DNA of 64,000 bases from Panax quinquefolius (taxonomy: Eukaryota > Streptophyta > Magnoliopsida > Apiales > Araliaceae). The DNA is taken from the NCBI GenBank assembly GCA_020205615.1, contig CM035170.1:15352980-15416979 (forward strand), read 5' to 3'. Both the position numbers and the translations under genes were made by a program. Under the pieces are notes generated by a model. That model did no database searches and was not told where the DNA came from. It saw only the letters and a list, made by a program, of their open reading frames with translations. Positions 46,970 through 59,250 of this stretch are shown here, piece by piece. The stretch's first letter is position 1, and each line of letters starts with the position of its first letter.

Positions 46970-48607
46970 ACACGGGAACAACTTGGAAGCGCTCATCACG
47001 AAGGACAATCAACCAACCGACCTCCTCTACTTTTTGGAACTGAGAACTATAACTTCTGGAAATTTCGGATGAGGATATATCTCAAGCGAGACCCATGGGA
47101 ATGGTGGGTGGTAGAGAATGGACCGGTAATCCCAAAGAAAGATGATGGTACTCCAAAAACTCTACTCGAGGTGGATTCAACCGAAACACACATGGTGTCA
47201 TACGATTCAAAAGCAATGAACACTCTCCTTAGTGGCATGGTGCAATCCGAAATAGATAAAGTTTCTTCATACAACACATCAAAAGAGATATGGGATACCC
47301 TAGTGGTAAGTCACGAAGGAACTTTCAAAGTACGAGAATTTAAGCTAAGTATGCTCATGCATGATTACGAAATGTTCAAACTGGAAAGAGACGAAACAAT
47401 CAAAATGGCTCAAGCACGATTCTTGGTACTTATAAATTCTTTAAAGTTGCTCGACAAGTCAATTCCGCAAAGTGAAATCAACCGTAAGTTACTTTGGGCT
47501 ATGCCCAAAAGGTTTGCATCTTAAATTACTACTCTTCAAGATTCCGTCAATATTTCTTCTATGGATACATTAACTCTCTTTGGTGAACTGGAAGAATATG
47601 AACATCAATTAAAAAGATATGATGATGAGGAAGAAGTTCCTCGAAAGAAGGTACTAGCCTTAAATGCAGGAATTGAAGAAGAGCTTGAGAATAACTCGGA
47701 TGATGAAATAGCCATGATGTCAAGAAGACTTAAAGGCGTACTTCAAAGAAAGAATCAAAGGAAAAATACATTCAACGCAAACAAATTCAAAGCAAAGCCA
47801 ACCGAAGAAACCCGTTTCGAGTGTGGACTACCAGGTCATTTTAAAAAGGATTGCTTCCAATTCAAAAACAAAGGAAAGCAAGGAAATAAGGAGTTCAAAA
47901 AGCATAAAGCATTCCTAACATGGAGTGATGATGAAGAATCTGAAGTGGAAATAGACACAAACGATGAACTGGCTCAAATATGCTTCATGGGACTTGAAGG
48001 TGAATCTAGTGAGGTACTTCTTTCTAATGATATTACTTTGAAACAAGAAAATGAAAAACTAAAAGAAAAAAATATGCACTTAAAAGATCTAGTAAACACT
48101 TTAATGGGCGAAGTGGAGGCGCTAATAGATGAAAAGAAAGAATTAGAAAAAGTAACACACACAAATGAGGAAAAGGTACTAGCAACAAAGAATGGATATT
48201 TAGATAATTTCAATAAAATACTGTTCAACAAGGTAAAACAGCTAAATAATGAAGTTGAAAAACTAAAAAATGAGATAAAAGTGAGAGATGTATGCATTGA
48301 TGCATTTGGTAATGAATCGACTAATAAAACACCTCCAACTAATGATCTACAAAAAGAAATAGAATCGTTAAAAATCTCTCTAGCAAAATTTGTTCATGGG
48401 GAAGAAAACCTAAATGTTATGCTAGGAAAACAAAGACCCAGTTATGATAAACAAGGCATAGGCTACAACCAAATATATAGAAAAGAAGTTAAAATGTTAA
48501 AATCTAAGTCATTGTTTAAATTAAATTATTGCACGCCTTTTACTTCTTGCAAAAATTGTGGCATTAAAGGACATCTAGAGATAAATTGCTCAAGAAAGAA
48601 AAATTGA
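46970..48607 (+). pseudogene. Element G gag
   Basis: The recognisable gag starts near HEGQSTNRPPLLFGTENY and has a UBN2-type core (NYNFWKFRMRIYLK, WEWWVVENG, IWDTL, VREFKLSMLMHDYE). One in-frame TAA at 47522-47524 interrupts it; the same frame continues for 349 codons. A zinc-knuckle relic, FECGLPGHFKKDCF (first Cys lost), is followed by a long Lys/Glu-rich coiled coil (about 48040-48400) and a second knuckle, CKNCGIKGHLEINC, at 48550. The true start is unclear; an ATG at 46850 lies within the LTR. A stop at 48605 separates it from protease. Confidence 0.82.
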
Positions 48608-48672
48608 AGTAAAACTGTATGGATAAAGAAAAGTGATGTGATTTTAACTAACACAAGTGGACCCAAAAAGAT

Positions 48673-49760
48673 ATGGGTACCAAAAATATAAATTGTATCT
48701 CTCTTATACAGGTATGTTTCAAAGCCAAAGTATCTTCCCAAAAGTGGATCCTTGACAACGGATGTTCACGTCATATGACGGGAGACAAATCTAAGTTCGT
48801 GGAACTAAATGTCAAAAAGAAACATGGAACTGTCACATTCGGTGATAATCGGTCATGCGAAATAATTGGGAAAGGTAAAATCGGTAATGGTAAGGTTAAC
48901 ATTAATAATGTTCATCTGGTCAACGGATTAGAATTCAATCTTATCTGTGTTAGTCAATTAATGGATAATGGGCATCAAGTAAAGTTTGAAAAAGATAAAT
49001 GTACAATTTCACATGTTACTAACAATGCTGCCTTAGTTGCCCAAAGAGAAGGAAATATATATACTCTTGATTTTGAGCGACAGGAGGAAGAATTATGTCT
49101 TGCAACTGTTCAAGATGAAGTGAATCTGTGGCATAGAAGAATGGGACATGTTCATATGGACCTCATCAAGAAGTTGTCATCAAAGAACTTAGTAAGAGGA
49201 TTACCCAAAGTGAATTTCGAGAAGAAAGGTATATGCGAACCTTGTCAACTCGGAAAACAAGTAAGAACATCGTTCACAGCCAAAAACATGGTATCAACTT
49301 CTTCTACCTTACAATTGCTTCATCTCGATTTATTTGGACCTGAAAGGCATGCTAGTCTAAACGGTAAATTCTATGCTTTTGTGATAGTCAATGATTTCTC
49401 TAGATATACATGGGTACTATTTCTTAGAACAAAAGATGATGTATTTAAAGAATTTGAAAAACTGATTAAAATTTTGGAAACCAAATACAGTCTTAATCTT
49501 ATAAGAATCAGAAGTGATCATGGTACCGAATTTCAAAAGGATTTTATTACATTCTGTAATCAAAAAGGAATAACTCATGAATTCTCAAAGACCTAGAACC
49601 CCTCAACAAAATGGAGTGGTAGAAAGAAAAAAATAAATGCGTTATGAGAAAACAGCTAGAACACTAATTCAAGAAAGTAAACTCAAAAGAAATTTTGAAA
49701 TGTGAAGTCAGTAAACACATCATGTTACATACTAAATAGAGTGTTAATCCGCCCCAATTC
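48673..49760 (+). pseudogene. Element G protease and integrase
   Basis: Protease: WILDNGCSRHMTGDKSKF, with Asn where most copies have Ser in D-S-G; the catalytic Asp is present. Then the GAG-pre-integrase region (LWHRRMGHVHMDLIKKL), CEPCQLGKQ completing the zinc module, and the integrase core with LDLFGP and IRSDHGTEF. A frameshift near 49585 is followed by the QQNGVVERK-type stretch holding the third acidic residue in another frame. Frames are broken from there to about 49760. Confidence 0.83.
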
Positions 49761-50290
49761 TTTTGAAAACACCATATGAATTATTAAATAAACGACTTCC
49801 TAATATAAGCTATTTCAAAATCTTTGGATCTAAATGTTTTATTCTTGACACTAGTGGGAACTTAGGCAAGTTTGATGCTAGATCTTATGAGGGAATATTC
49901 ATTGGCTATGCACAAAATAGTAGAGCATGTCGCATTTATAATGTGCAAAAGCTGTGTATCGAAGAATCTATACATATCAAATTTAATGAACTTAACCATG
50001 ATATTCCAAAAGAAAGAGAAGAAGATGCATGAATTTTAGAGACTGCTACAAACCCATCATACCACATAAAGCAAAACAGCAAGACTATGGAACCGATCCA
50101 GCAAGCTGGATTAGAAGAACAGCAAGTTCAAGACTCTATCCATCAAGCTGAATACGAAAATCAGGAACATATCCAGCAAGCTGAAATGGATGAACAACCA
50201 GACCACAATTCTCAATCTACTGAAGAAGTAATACATAATGTTCAACTTCCAAAATCAGCAAGATACATCAAAAATCATCCTCCTGATAAC
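49761..50290 (+). pseudogene. Element G integrase C-terminal part and linker to RT
   Basis: Contains TPYELLNKRLPNISYFKIFG, GKFDARSYEGIFIGYA and SRACRIYNVQ, the usual copia integrase tail. A stop at 50030 precedes a Gln/Glu-rich linker with repeated IQQAE/HQAE words (50087-50280) and the [18 protein letters not shown] motif that introduces RT in SIRE-type elements. Confidence 0.8.
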
Positions 50291-51902
50291 ATCATTGGAG
50301 ACATAAATGAAGGAGTTACTACAAGAAGAAAAGCACAAAACATGTGTGTTTTCTCAGCATTCCTATCCCAGATTGAACCAAAGAAGGCCAAAGAAGCCAT
50401 ACTTGATGAAATGGCTACTAGCAATGCAAGAAGAGTTACAACAATTTGAAAGATGTCAAGTGTGGGAATTGATGCCTCCTCTGAAAGATGTATCCATTAT
50501 TGGAACTAAATGGGTATTCAAAAACAAACTTGACGAGTTCGGAAAAATTACAAGAAACAAAGCGAGATTAGTCGCTCAAGGATATAACCAACAAGAAAGA
50601 ATAGACTATGAAGAAACATTTGCCCCAGTAGCCCGCTTGGAATCCATTCGTATACTACTAGCATTCGCTTATTTCAAAAAGTTCAAGCTATACCAAATGG
50701 ATGTCAAAAGCGCCTTCCTCAACGGGTACATAAATAAAGAAGTCTATGTAAAACAGTCACCTGGATTCGAACATGACAAGTTCCCGCATTACGTATACAA
50801 ACTCAAGAAGGCACTCTATGGACTCAAACAAGCTCCAAGGGCTTGGTACGAAAGATTGAGTAAGTATCTCTTATCAAATGGGTTCATACGAGGTAAAATC
50901 GACTCCACGCAATTTATTAAACGTCAAAATAAAGATATTATTATTGCACAAATTTATGTAGACGATATAATATTTGGTGCTACTAATAATTTTCTTTGTG
51001 AGTGGTTTTCCAAATGCATGCACAAAGAGTTTGACATGAGCCTTATGGGAGAACTCAACTACTTTATGGGCCTTCAAATTAAATAAAATCATGAAGGTAT
51101 ATTCATTCATCAAACCAAGTACACAAAAGAGTTAGTTAAGAGATTCGGGTTTGATAATTCAAACTCAAAGACCACACCAATGAGTACATCAATAAAACTC
51201 ACAGCAGATGAAAAAGGTACGGATGTAGAGGTAACAAAATACAGAGGTATGATAGGATCCCTACTATATTTAACTGCTTCTAGACCTGATATAATGTACA
51301 GTGTGTGTCTATGTGCTCGATTTCAGGCCAAACCCAAAGAATCCCACTTACAGGTTGTTAAACGAATATTTAAATATTTGAGTGGTACTACTAATTTAGG
51401 ATTATTCTATCCAAAATGTGACAATTTTGATCTAATGGGTTATTCAGATGCTGACTATGTAGGTTGTCAAATAGATAGAAAAAGCACAAGCGGTGCATAT
51501 ACATTTTTGGGACAAAGTCTTGTCTCATGGCACAGCAAAAAACAAACGTCAGTCGCTCTATCCACCACTGAGGGTGAATATTTAGCAGCAGGAAGTTGCT
51601 GCTCCCAAATTTTATGGATGCGTTAAACACTGTGTGACTTTGACATCATATGTGAAAATGTGCCCATATACTGTGATAATACAAGTACCATAACCATTTC
51701 TAAAAATCCAGTACTACATTCTCGCACAAAACACATAGAAGTACGCCACCATTTTCTTAGAGACAATGTGTCCAAAGGATTAATAAGATTAATATTTATT
51801 CCCACTGAGCATCAACTAGCAGATATATTTACAAAACCTCTCGGGGAAGAAAGATTCAGTACTCTAAGGAGAGAACTCGGCATGTGTGTAATACAAATAT
51901 GA
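50291..51902 (+). pseudogene. Element G reverse transcriptase and RNase H
   Basis: Almost complete. [50 protein letters not shown] and [10 protein letters not shown], catalytic box intact. A stop after FMGLQIK (51086) is followed by RNase H: YRGMIGSLLYLTASRPDI, GYSDADYVGC, STTEGEYLAAG, YCDNTSTI, HSRTKHIEVRHHFLRD and ADIFTKPL, ending at the TGA at 51900. A second stop lies after LWMR (51624). Frameshift near 50430 at the start. Relatively well kept for this window. Confidence 0.87.
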
Positions 51903-52141
51903 ACCGAGTGGATTAAAGCGATTAGACAGCTAAATTACTGGCGTATCTATTCAGCCATAATTACGCCCATTAAAATATTTTCATATTCTCTCCTTCCCAA
52001 GGACGGCTTCACCACTTCCCATATCTAGATACCGTGTCTTATACATAAAGACTAGAAGCCGTATTCCTCTCTCTCTCTGTTTCAGACTCTTCAATCCATC
52101 CCATAATCTCAATCAACTCCATTTTTCTCTCTCGCTTCTGA
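51903..52141 (+). other. Spacer between pol and the extra ORF of G
   Basis: 239 bp without an ORF. A CT-rich run (52060-52080, 'ctctctctctgtttcag') ends in tttcag, a good 3' splice-site shape, about 55 nt before the ORF start. Splicing of the downstream ORF is therefore plausible but unproven. Confidence 0.4.
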
Positions 52142-53799
52142 ATGAGAACAAGACGAAATGACAACTTTCGTGATGAATCAGAAGACGAAGTCTCACCTCT
52201 CTCTCCATCATCTCAACCAATGGTCACTCGAAAACTGAAGCGAAGGCCATCCTCTGTCACGATAATCTCCGGTGGCTCCTCCCCTGCCGAATCTGAAGCC
52301 AGTCTACCTTCCCCACCTCCAATTGGGACATCGACCAGTCACAAACGCCGAAAGCTCACCAACCCCTCACTAGGTTCGCCTCCTATACTGGTAATACCTC
52401 TCTCCGTCTCCTTACATGATGTGCCTGATGACTTTTTTGGAGGCCATAATTTTGAACTGCGTTTTAAAACCTCCATTTGTCAAAAATCTTTTGTCTATGA
52501 AAAATTGATAGACATGTTCTACTATCAAAACTCCCCCCTTCATCGTCTCTTTGAGTCATGTGGTCTGTCTTCCTTAAGAACCCCTCCCTCGATAGCCTAC
52601 CCCAAATTAGTTCAGCATTTTTATACCAATCTTGAAAATAATGGCGATTGCTACACCTCGTTTGTTAAAGGTAAATCCTTGTTCTTCACAGCCATGGATT
52701 TAGGGAGTATATTGTCTATCCCATACACCGCCGTTGTCGTCCTTTCACTCTCGAGGGCCAATCTCTACCCTCTCTCCCCCCTAATGCAAACTTAGCATTG
52801 TGTTGGATGACCCAACAGTGTTGTCTGTCACCCTTCCTAAGACCACCGACGTGTCTCCTCTTGCAATTGTTCTTCACAAACTGTTACGATACAATCTTCT
52901 CCCTCGTCTCGGTGGTGACGATGATTTCACGTATCAGGATTTGGTCTTAGTAGCGTTAATCATGACCGGTCAACCTTTTAACTTTTCACTCATGATGCTA
53001 AAACACATGATTCACTGTGTTAAACATTCTAAAAAATGTCTGCCCTACAGTTGCTTCCTCACCACACTCTTTACCCACTTCCAAATTCCACTCGATGATG
53101 AGGGTTGTATCTATTTGACTGATTCTATCGATTCGAACTATCTCAAAGGGGCTCATATCACTCTGCTTAAAGGGAAATTCATTCGTCTGGTTCCAAAATT
53201 TCCCAAACCAATACCGCCTACTTCACTACCCCCCTGAAATTCTCACTATCCTTCACACCATCGCCAATAATCAAGCCCAAATCACTTCTGATATCAAAGA
53301 CATCCAACTCCGTCTCTCCGTTCTTGAGAAAGGCAAGCTCCCTATTCGGTGTGATGATCTTAATGCTATGTTTCGCAATGTGGAAGATGAGTTTATTGAC
53401 CTTCAATCCAGTTTCGAGTTGCACACTCGGGCATTGGTTGAAGCCCTGCAACGGAAGATGAACCGCAATGCCTGTCAATTGAGTACTGAGCTCAATTTCA
53501 TTAGCAACCAAATTCGAATCCTGGGACGCTTTACTGAGCGCCGCATGAATGATCTTAGTGAGGAGTTGCAAGCAGACCAAGTCCAAGCCCGCATACCCGA
53601 ATGGCCCCAATGCAATTGGATGGCCGAATATCAAGGAGACTTTCTGGACCTGCCGTTACCTCCTCCTACCTTCATTGCTCGACCCCCCAGATTTGCCAAT
53701 ACACTGTCCCTGGAAGAGATCATGCACCGCAGGCTTCACCGACCTTATTTCACTGCCCGTGAAGCAAATCATGTTAATCTTGAGGAGAACGATGATTAG
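52142..53799 (+). pseudogene. Element G env-position ORF, plant transposon-protein-like
   Basis: Opens MRTRRNDNFRDESEDEVSP, a charged Ser/Pro-rich N-terminus with basic words (KLKRRPSS, SHKRRKL) like nuclear signals. A domain with VQHFYTNLENN and SFVKGKSLFF follows, then, after a frameshift near 52790, VLHKLLRYNLLP and LVALIMTGQPFN. This order matches the Athila-R ORF (EFYANV, VRGK, SITQGLKMD). A second frameshift lies at a C-run (about 53230). The last 190 codons are helical (IANNQAQITSDIKDIQLRL and FRNVEDEFIDLQSSFELH), likely a coiled coil, ending LEENDD. I see no signal peptide or clear membrane helix; an envelope role is not supported. Confidence 0.7.
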
Positions 53800-54162
53800 A
53801 TGCACTATCCCTTTTGGTATTTTAGACACTCCTTTTTGATTGATGCCAAAGGGGGAGAAGACTTATGCTTGCTTTTGGGCTTTCCCTTTCCCTGCTCCCA
53901 AAGATAATTTTTTTAAACTTTTTTTAACCTGTGATGTTAAGACTATGGTTTAAAATTGTTGATGGATGATGGCTTAATCGTTTCCTATATTTTTGTCTTA
54001 AACATATTATGGACTAACTAGGGCTATTTTGAACTTGTCAGAAAATAGGGTTGTCCAAACACTGCATATACAGTTAACAGCATGCACAAATTAAGGGGGA
54101 GTTGTAACTCTCTTGAAATACATGCTGTTAGGGGGAGCCATAACTACTCTGTTGTCATCATC
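53800..54162 (+). other. Element G 3' noncoding region with repeated purine tracts
   Basis: Contains three extra GGGGGAG tracts (53848-53859, 54093-54101, 54129-54137) before the one at the LTR. A perfect 10-bp inverted repeat, taacagcatg (54075-54084) and catgctgtta (54121-54130), brackets one of them. No ORF. Confidence 0.65.
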
Positions 54163-54176
54163 AAAAAGGGGGAGAA
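54163..54176 (+). promoter_or_regulatory. Polypurine tract of element G
   Basis: aaaaagggggagaa directly before the LTR start TGTTGACTT; the classic SIRE-type tract. Confidence 0.8.
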
Positions 54177-55731
54177 TGTTGACTTATGTCACACCCTATG
54201 TTTTGATGATGACCAAAATTGCTTACTAATCATGTTTTATAACATTTCAGGAACATCAAGGAGGAAAGTCCAAAGTCAAGATGTCTTTGAAGAAAGAAAA
54301 GCTAAATTGAGTTCTATGAATATATGTAAGATCCTATCACTTATTACTTTCCAAAATAAGGCTCTAGGACATGCATGGCATATACGTCCATATTCATAAT
54401 TGGTGTCACATGATAAATTATCTAGCACATAATATGCATGACCATTATTTGCTCAACATTTGCTAAGGAATCAAAAAAAACTGTTCGGCAGAACAAAAAG
54501 ATTGATTAAATTAAATTACCCTTAGTTATGCAAAAATTCAAAGTTCACGGTCCCATGATTAAAGGAATTCAATTGGGTGCCATCAACGGCCCAATACATA
54601 TGGACACTGGCCAGCAGGTAATTATGGTAAGCATAAATCATGACATCATAGATCTTGCATCATAAATCACGCTGCATAGATTGAGTTATATATCAAGGGT
54701 CTTAATTCTAGGAAATTAATTAAGGTAACTAGTTGATTGCATATATTACCACATATTGCACATTCATAGCAGAAATCATATACTACCTCCGTCCCACAAT
54801 AAGTGCTTTTTTAGACTTAATAGTTTTTCCCAAAATAAGTGATGTGTTAGAACTCCAATATAATTTTTGCAATATTTTCTCATATATGCCCTTATGCATT
54901 AAATGGTATTTATTGCATCTTACCATCACTACAATTAAATGACACTCATTAACTCTTCAACTTCAAAGAAAATATATTAAGGGTATTTTTGCCATTTTAG
55001 CTTGTGTATTGGTATGTGTGATTTTAGCTAAAAAAGCACTTATTATGGGATGGAGGTAGTATCATTATCTCGTCCCACTTTTTAAACAACTTAAGTAGAT
55101 AACGGACCAATGCATGTCAAGATATATGGAATCATGCCAGTACATATAAAGATAATATCTGTCAACTATGCGATTGAGATTGAACGAAATCTGCATCAAT
55201 TCTTTCTCTTACAAAGGAAATCAATTAAAATACCGATGTCGTGATATCTCCGATAAATAGAATCCCTGTAAACAAAATCACGCTGAGTATAATCATGATT
55301 GATATTGAACAGCAAGATTTGTGCAAAGTGTTTCAATCAGTATATCACAGCAGCAAACATGTGCAACGGTAATATCCTAGAAGTGGTCTATATAAACCGA
55401 ACTCATTAACATATTCAGACACGAAAAACATACACAGAAAATAATAGCATACAAGCTACGAGATTGTTTTTCACTGAGATAGATATTGATTGCATTAAGA
55501 ACAGAGTTGCAGCTTCGAATACATTCTGGTAATATCCTTCTTGCATATCATTTCATACTAGAGCCTTGAGTTGGTAAGTAATATATTGCTTGATCATGAG
55601 ACCTCTAGTATTGTATTTTAATTGTCATATCTAAATCTATATTGTATTGGGTAATCTTGTTTGGGTTGATAACTTATTACAGTCAAGTTGAAGGAAAGCA
55701 TAGGTGCTTAAGAGTGCATAGGTGCACAAGG
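54177..55731 (+). repeat. Element G 3' LTR, interrupted
   Basis: Matches the 5' LTR closely from TGTTGACTT to 'gtgcacaagg'. It contains a MITE (54783-55059) absent from the 5' LTR and ends where element F begins. By comparison with 46563 onward about 340 bp of the LTR are missing here. Confidence 0.85.
54783..55059. mobile_element. Stowaway-like MITE, 277 bp
   Basis: Terminal inverted repeats of about 32 bp begin CTACCTCCGTCCCA and end in its near complement (TGGGATGGAGGTAG), with two mismatches. TA dinucleotides flank it (54781-54782, 55060-55061). The 5' LTR (about 45900) shows the empty site with a single TA. No coding capacity; such elements are moved by Tc1/mariner-type transposases supplied elsewhere. 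Confidence 0.88.
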
Positions 55732-57593
55732 TGTTGGGTTTGTAATATTCATGTGCGCAATCAAATTGCATAAAAGTGCGGAAGCGTGTAAAAATCAGAG
55801 TTTAAAAATTTACAAACCATAAACCCGGATCATCCTTTATGCACAATTATTAATTAAACGAAAAGATAAAGAATAAAATCATACCCTTGAAGATCGAGCT
55901 TCCTCAGGTACAAGTTCACCTCCAAATCCTTTCGCGTTCAACTTGAATCCACCGGGTTTGGTTCCTTCCTTTGATCAACGTTAGCCACCCATGTGTTTGG
56001 CCTCTAGAGGTGATCCACCAAGGAAGAAGAAAATTCAAGAAGAAGGGTGGTTGGCTAAACCCTAGTTTTTCTATCTCTATAGAAAAGGTGTACCCCCAAC
56101 AACTTGGAATTATTACGTAGTTGTTAAAAGTCAACAACCCCCAACACCCATAATAAGACTCCTCTTATTTATAGATGTGGGCAACCCACCTTAACAATTA
56201 AGGGATTGGGTTTTATTTAATTAATTAAGCTCCCTAATCTTATTAGGGATAATTAATTAAACTCCTTTAACTAATTTTTCTTCCTAATCCAATTAGGAAT
56301 AAATGAGAGTACTTATATTAAATTAATTCCTAAACTCTTTTAGAAATTAAAATAATAATAATTGTAATAATATTAATAAGACTCCTCTTATTAATTTATA
56401 TTTAATATTTCTAAAATATTAAATAATAAATATTAAGCTATTTAATTTATTCTATCACCATAGATTAAATTAAATATACATAACATATTATTACGATTAT
56501 GCCATTAACTTCTTAAATAATTATTCTTCCTTTTATGGTGTGACCCTTTAGGTTCTCCATATTAAACCTATTGTGAATAAATCAATTAGAACAATTCTAA
56601 TCTTATTTAAATAAATAAATTAAACAATTAATTTATTTAAATAATATTTATTCTATAATAGGATAAAGCCTCCCTAAATGATCAACGACTTTCTAGATAA
56701 TATAGATTTCAACATTAATCATTAAAGAACCTTTGAGTAAATAGTTACTTAGTACAATTCAATCCTTCCACCATACAATGTCCCAATTAAATATAAGACA
56801 TGGAATTACCACAAGTCTTATTTTATTTAATTATATGTATTTCGACTCTTAAATGCACAACTCCAAATAATGCAAATTAGAAACTCCTTTCTAATTTCAT
56901 TCTCTTTAACCAAGGACTCTTTGGGTTGTCATTTATCGAATCACATAGGACATTTCTCTTCTTTTATTAGAAGTGGTAGATTCTTTATTGATCATACATT
57001 ATCTCCATGTACAACTTATTATACCCAAGCATACCCTTTGATATACCCTAAGGGTCTTAAGGAATAAGTCAAAGTATAACTCATCATACACAAGATACTA
57101 TGATGATCTCAAGTCCAAGGATTACTTGTACTACTATCACTACTTTGGAATTCCTATTGACAGGCAAATAAAACTCCATTAGGTATTCCTTAGCGAGCCA
57201 CGTTCAGTGAACTTATTCTCTAATAAGCACCTACATACTTGCTTTAGTGTCTCCATACAAATGATCATGAGATCAATCATCCTCATCCAATGAGCAAACA
57301 ACGTATGTACCAATCTATCCGGATTCACTAATCCCCAATTTAGTAATCCAATGATTGGGAACTATTTTAGTTTTAAGCTTTCTAAGAATTTAGATCTCAT
57401 TAGAATGATCATCATCATTATTCTAAAAGCATTGCTTAAAACTATGGGTTTATCACATATTATAAAACAAAGATCATGTAGATAATTAAAAGCCTTTAAT
57501 AAATTAATACTTTTTATTAATAAATGAATAAGATTGTTACAAAGTATATGCTTTATCATCAAACATGATTGGCTTGTGTGCATACTACTTTCA
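55732..57593 (-). repeat. Element F 3' LTR
   Basis: About 1862 bp, TG...CA. It shares the phrase 'gtgtgaccctttaggtt' (near 56538) with solo LTR H. Minus-strand ORF at 55916-56137 is judged non-genic. Confidence 0.75.
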
Positions 57594-57605
57594 ATCTCCC
57601 ACTTG
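57594..57605 (-). promoter_or_regulatory. Polypurine tract of element F
   Basis: On the minus strand it reads caagtgggagat, directly before the LTR start TGAAAG. This is the usual copia form. Confidence 0.65.
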
Positions 57606-59250
57606 CACTAAAGCCAATCGTCATGGTATCTTATACTCTTCTTCTCTAAGTGACGATTATCCTGCATTGGATAAGCTTTAGTTAATGGACATGTAATGTT
57701 GTTCTTGAGAGTCCACTATCTCTATAGTGATTTCCCATCTTTCAATGATTCTAATAATCAAATGAAAGTGCCACAACACATGTTTAGATCCAAGATGAGA
57801 CTTAGGAACTATTCCTAGTTACGTAATGAACTTTTAATCCAAACAATCAACTTGCGACTTCATTTATAGCTATATACTTTGTCTTTATCACTAAACCAAA
57901 GAACTCTTTGTTGTTTGGAACCTTTCCATTTCACTCGCACCAATTGCTCAAGGTAACCCTTTACCTTAAAGTGGATTTTCTCATCATCTTGGTGCATGCA
58001 AAAAACTTGAGTCCATTAAGCCCTCTAGTTTTAATTTAGACCCACCATGAATATGATCACATCCTTAGTGTCGGTTAAGCACTTTAAGATGTTTTCAACG
58101 ACTCATAGTGAACTTCTCCGAATATGGTGATCAACATCGTGTCTCGTACATTTCATTGCATCATGAGTTGTCACTCATGCGACCTCTCTTTTCGTGAGTC
58201 TGTGGGGACTATTAAGAGATACACTCCATAGCTCATCGACATGAGACATCTCTTGGAGTTTGCCATGCTAAACGACTTTAGCATCAAATGAATATACGTT
58301 CCTTGGGTTAAGTCGAGTATCCTCTTAAATCTATCTATATTGATTTATATCCCCAATTAAGATACTCTTCCAAATCATTCATGGAAGAATGTTTAGACAA
58401 CTTTATATTTACTGATTGTAGCATTGGTATGTTATTCCTCATCCGTAGTATATCAACATATAGTACTAGGAATGTCACGATGCTCCCAATCGACCCTTTG
58501 TACACACTAGGTTCATTCTTATTTTGATAAAATCAAACTCGATTGCCTCATCAAAACGAATGTTCCATATTTGAGAAACTTGTTTCAATCCATTTCTCAG
58601 TGTCTATAACTCTTAACTCATCGTATGTAATCGGATCATCATCTTCTATGATCGTACCTCATCATCAACATTTATGATGAATCCATACCTCCTAGGTATC
58701 TTGATGCTATTCCGATTTACGATTATTTGTGGTACAATAGGTCTATCTACGTGTTCCTCTTATTTGACTTATAGTGTTTTGTGGTTCTTGAACTTTTCAA
58801 GATCTATTATCCTCCCACTAGCCCTTTCAATGATAAACGCCTTTATCTTAGAAGGCGTGTTTTCAGAACAAACACCTTTTGCTAAGTAGAATTATAGAAC
58901 ATATACCCTAAACTTACTTTAGGATGTCCCACAAATCGACACTTGTCAAATCTTGTCCCAAGCTTATCCTTTTGAAACCTTTTCACATAAGTTGAAACCC
59001 CTTATCTTAACATACTTAAGATTAGGAATCCTCCCTGTCCATAACTTTTATAGAGTCTTGGGGCCGGATTTTGAGGTTACCATTTTCGTAGATATGCAGC
59101 CATTTCTAGGACATTATCCCAGAAGGATACTGGAATGTCAGTAAAATCATTATGGACCGCACCATGTCCAACAAGGTACGATTTTTTCATTCAGATACAT
59201 CAATCAATTATTGCGTATCTGGAGGCGTCCATTGTGAGAAAACCATTTGA
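57606..59250 (-). pseudogene. Element F pol remnants (integrase, RNase H)
   Basis: Read on the minus strand in shifting frames. Near 59150 RTLLDMVRS, then DKLGTRFDKCRFVGHPK near 58930, match the copia integrase C-terminal half. Between about 58150 and 57610 the RNase H end is visible (WKGSKQ, then KFIT-LGIVP, SKHVLWHFHLI) and the final DPLTKA-like word. Most of RT is not recognisable, so a deletion is likely in 58150-58650. Stops are dense. Confidence 0.6.

Larger units (their letters stand above)
45289..55731 (+). mobile_element. Element G: SIRE-like Ty1/copia element with env-position ORF
   Basis: LTR-gag-protease-integrase-RT-RNase H-extra ORF-LTR. Both LTRs begin TGTTGACTTATGTCACACCC. 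The order integrase before RT marks Ty1/copia. The long gag with coiled coil, the ORF after pol and the GGGGGAG tract mark the SIRE/Maximus type. The left flank is atatg. The 3' LTR is interrupted at 55731 by element F, and its remainder is not in the window. LTRs look only slightly diverged (about nine differences in the first 600 bp by eye), so this is one of the younger insertions. Confidence 0.87.

Noticed and set aside
47974..48297. Ser/Phe-rich minus-strand ORF
   Set aside because: It is the complement of the Lys/Glu-rich coiled-coil part of the G gag.
52142..53799. True retroviral envelope gene
   Set aside because: No signal peptide, no clear transmembrane helix, and basic nuclear-signal-like words; the position alone suggested envelope.
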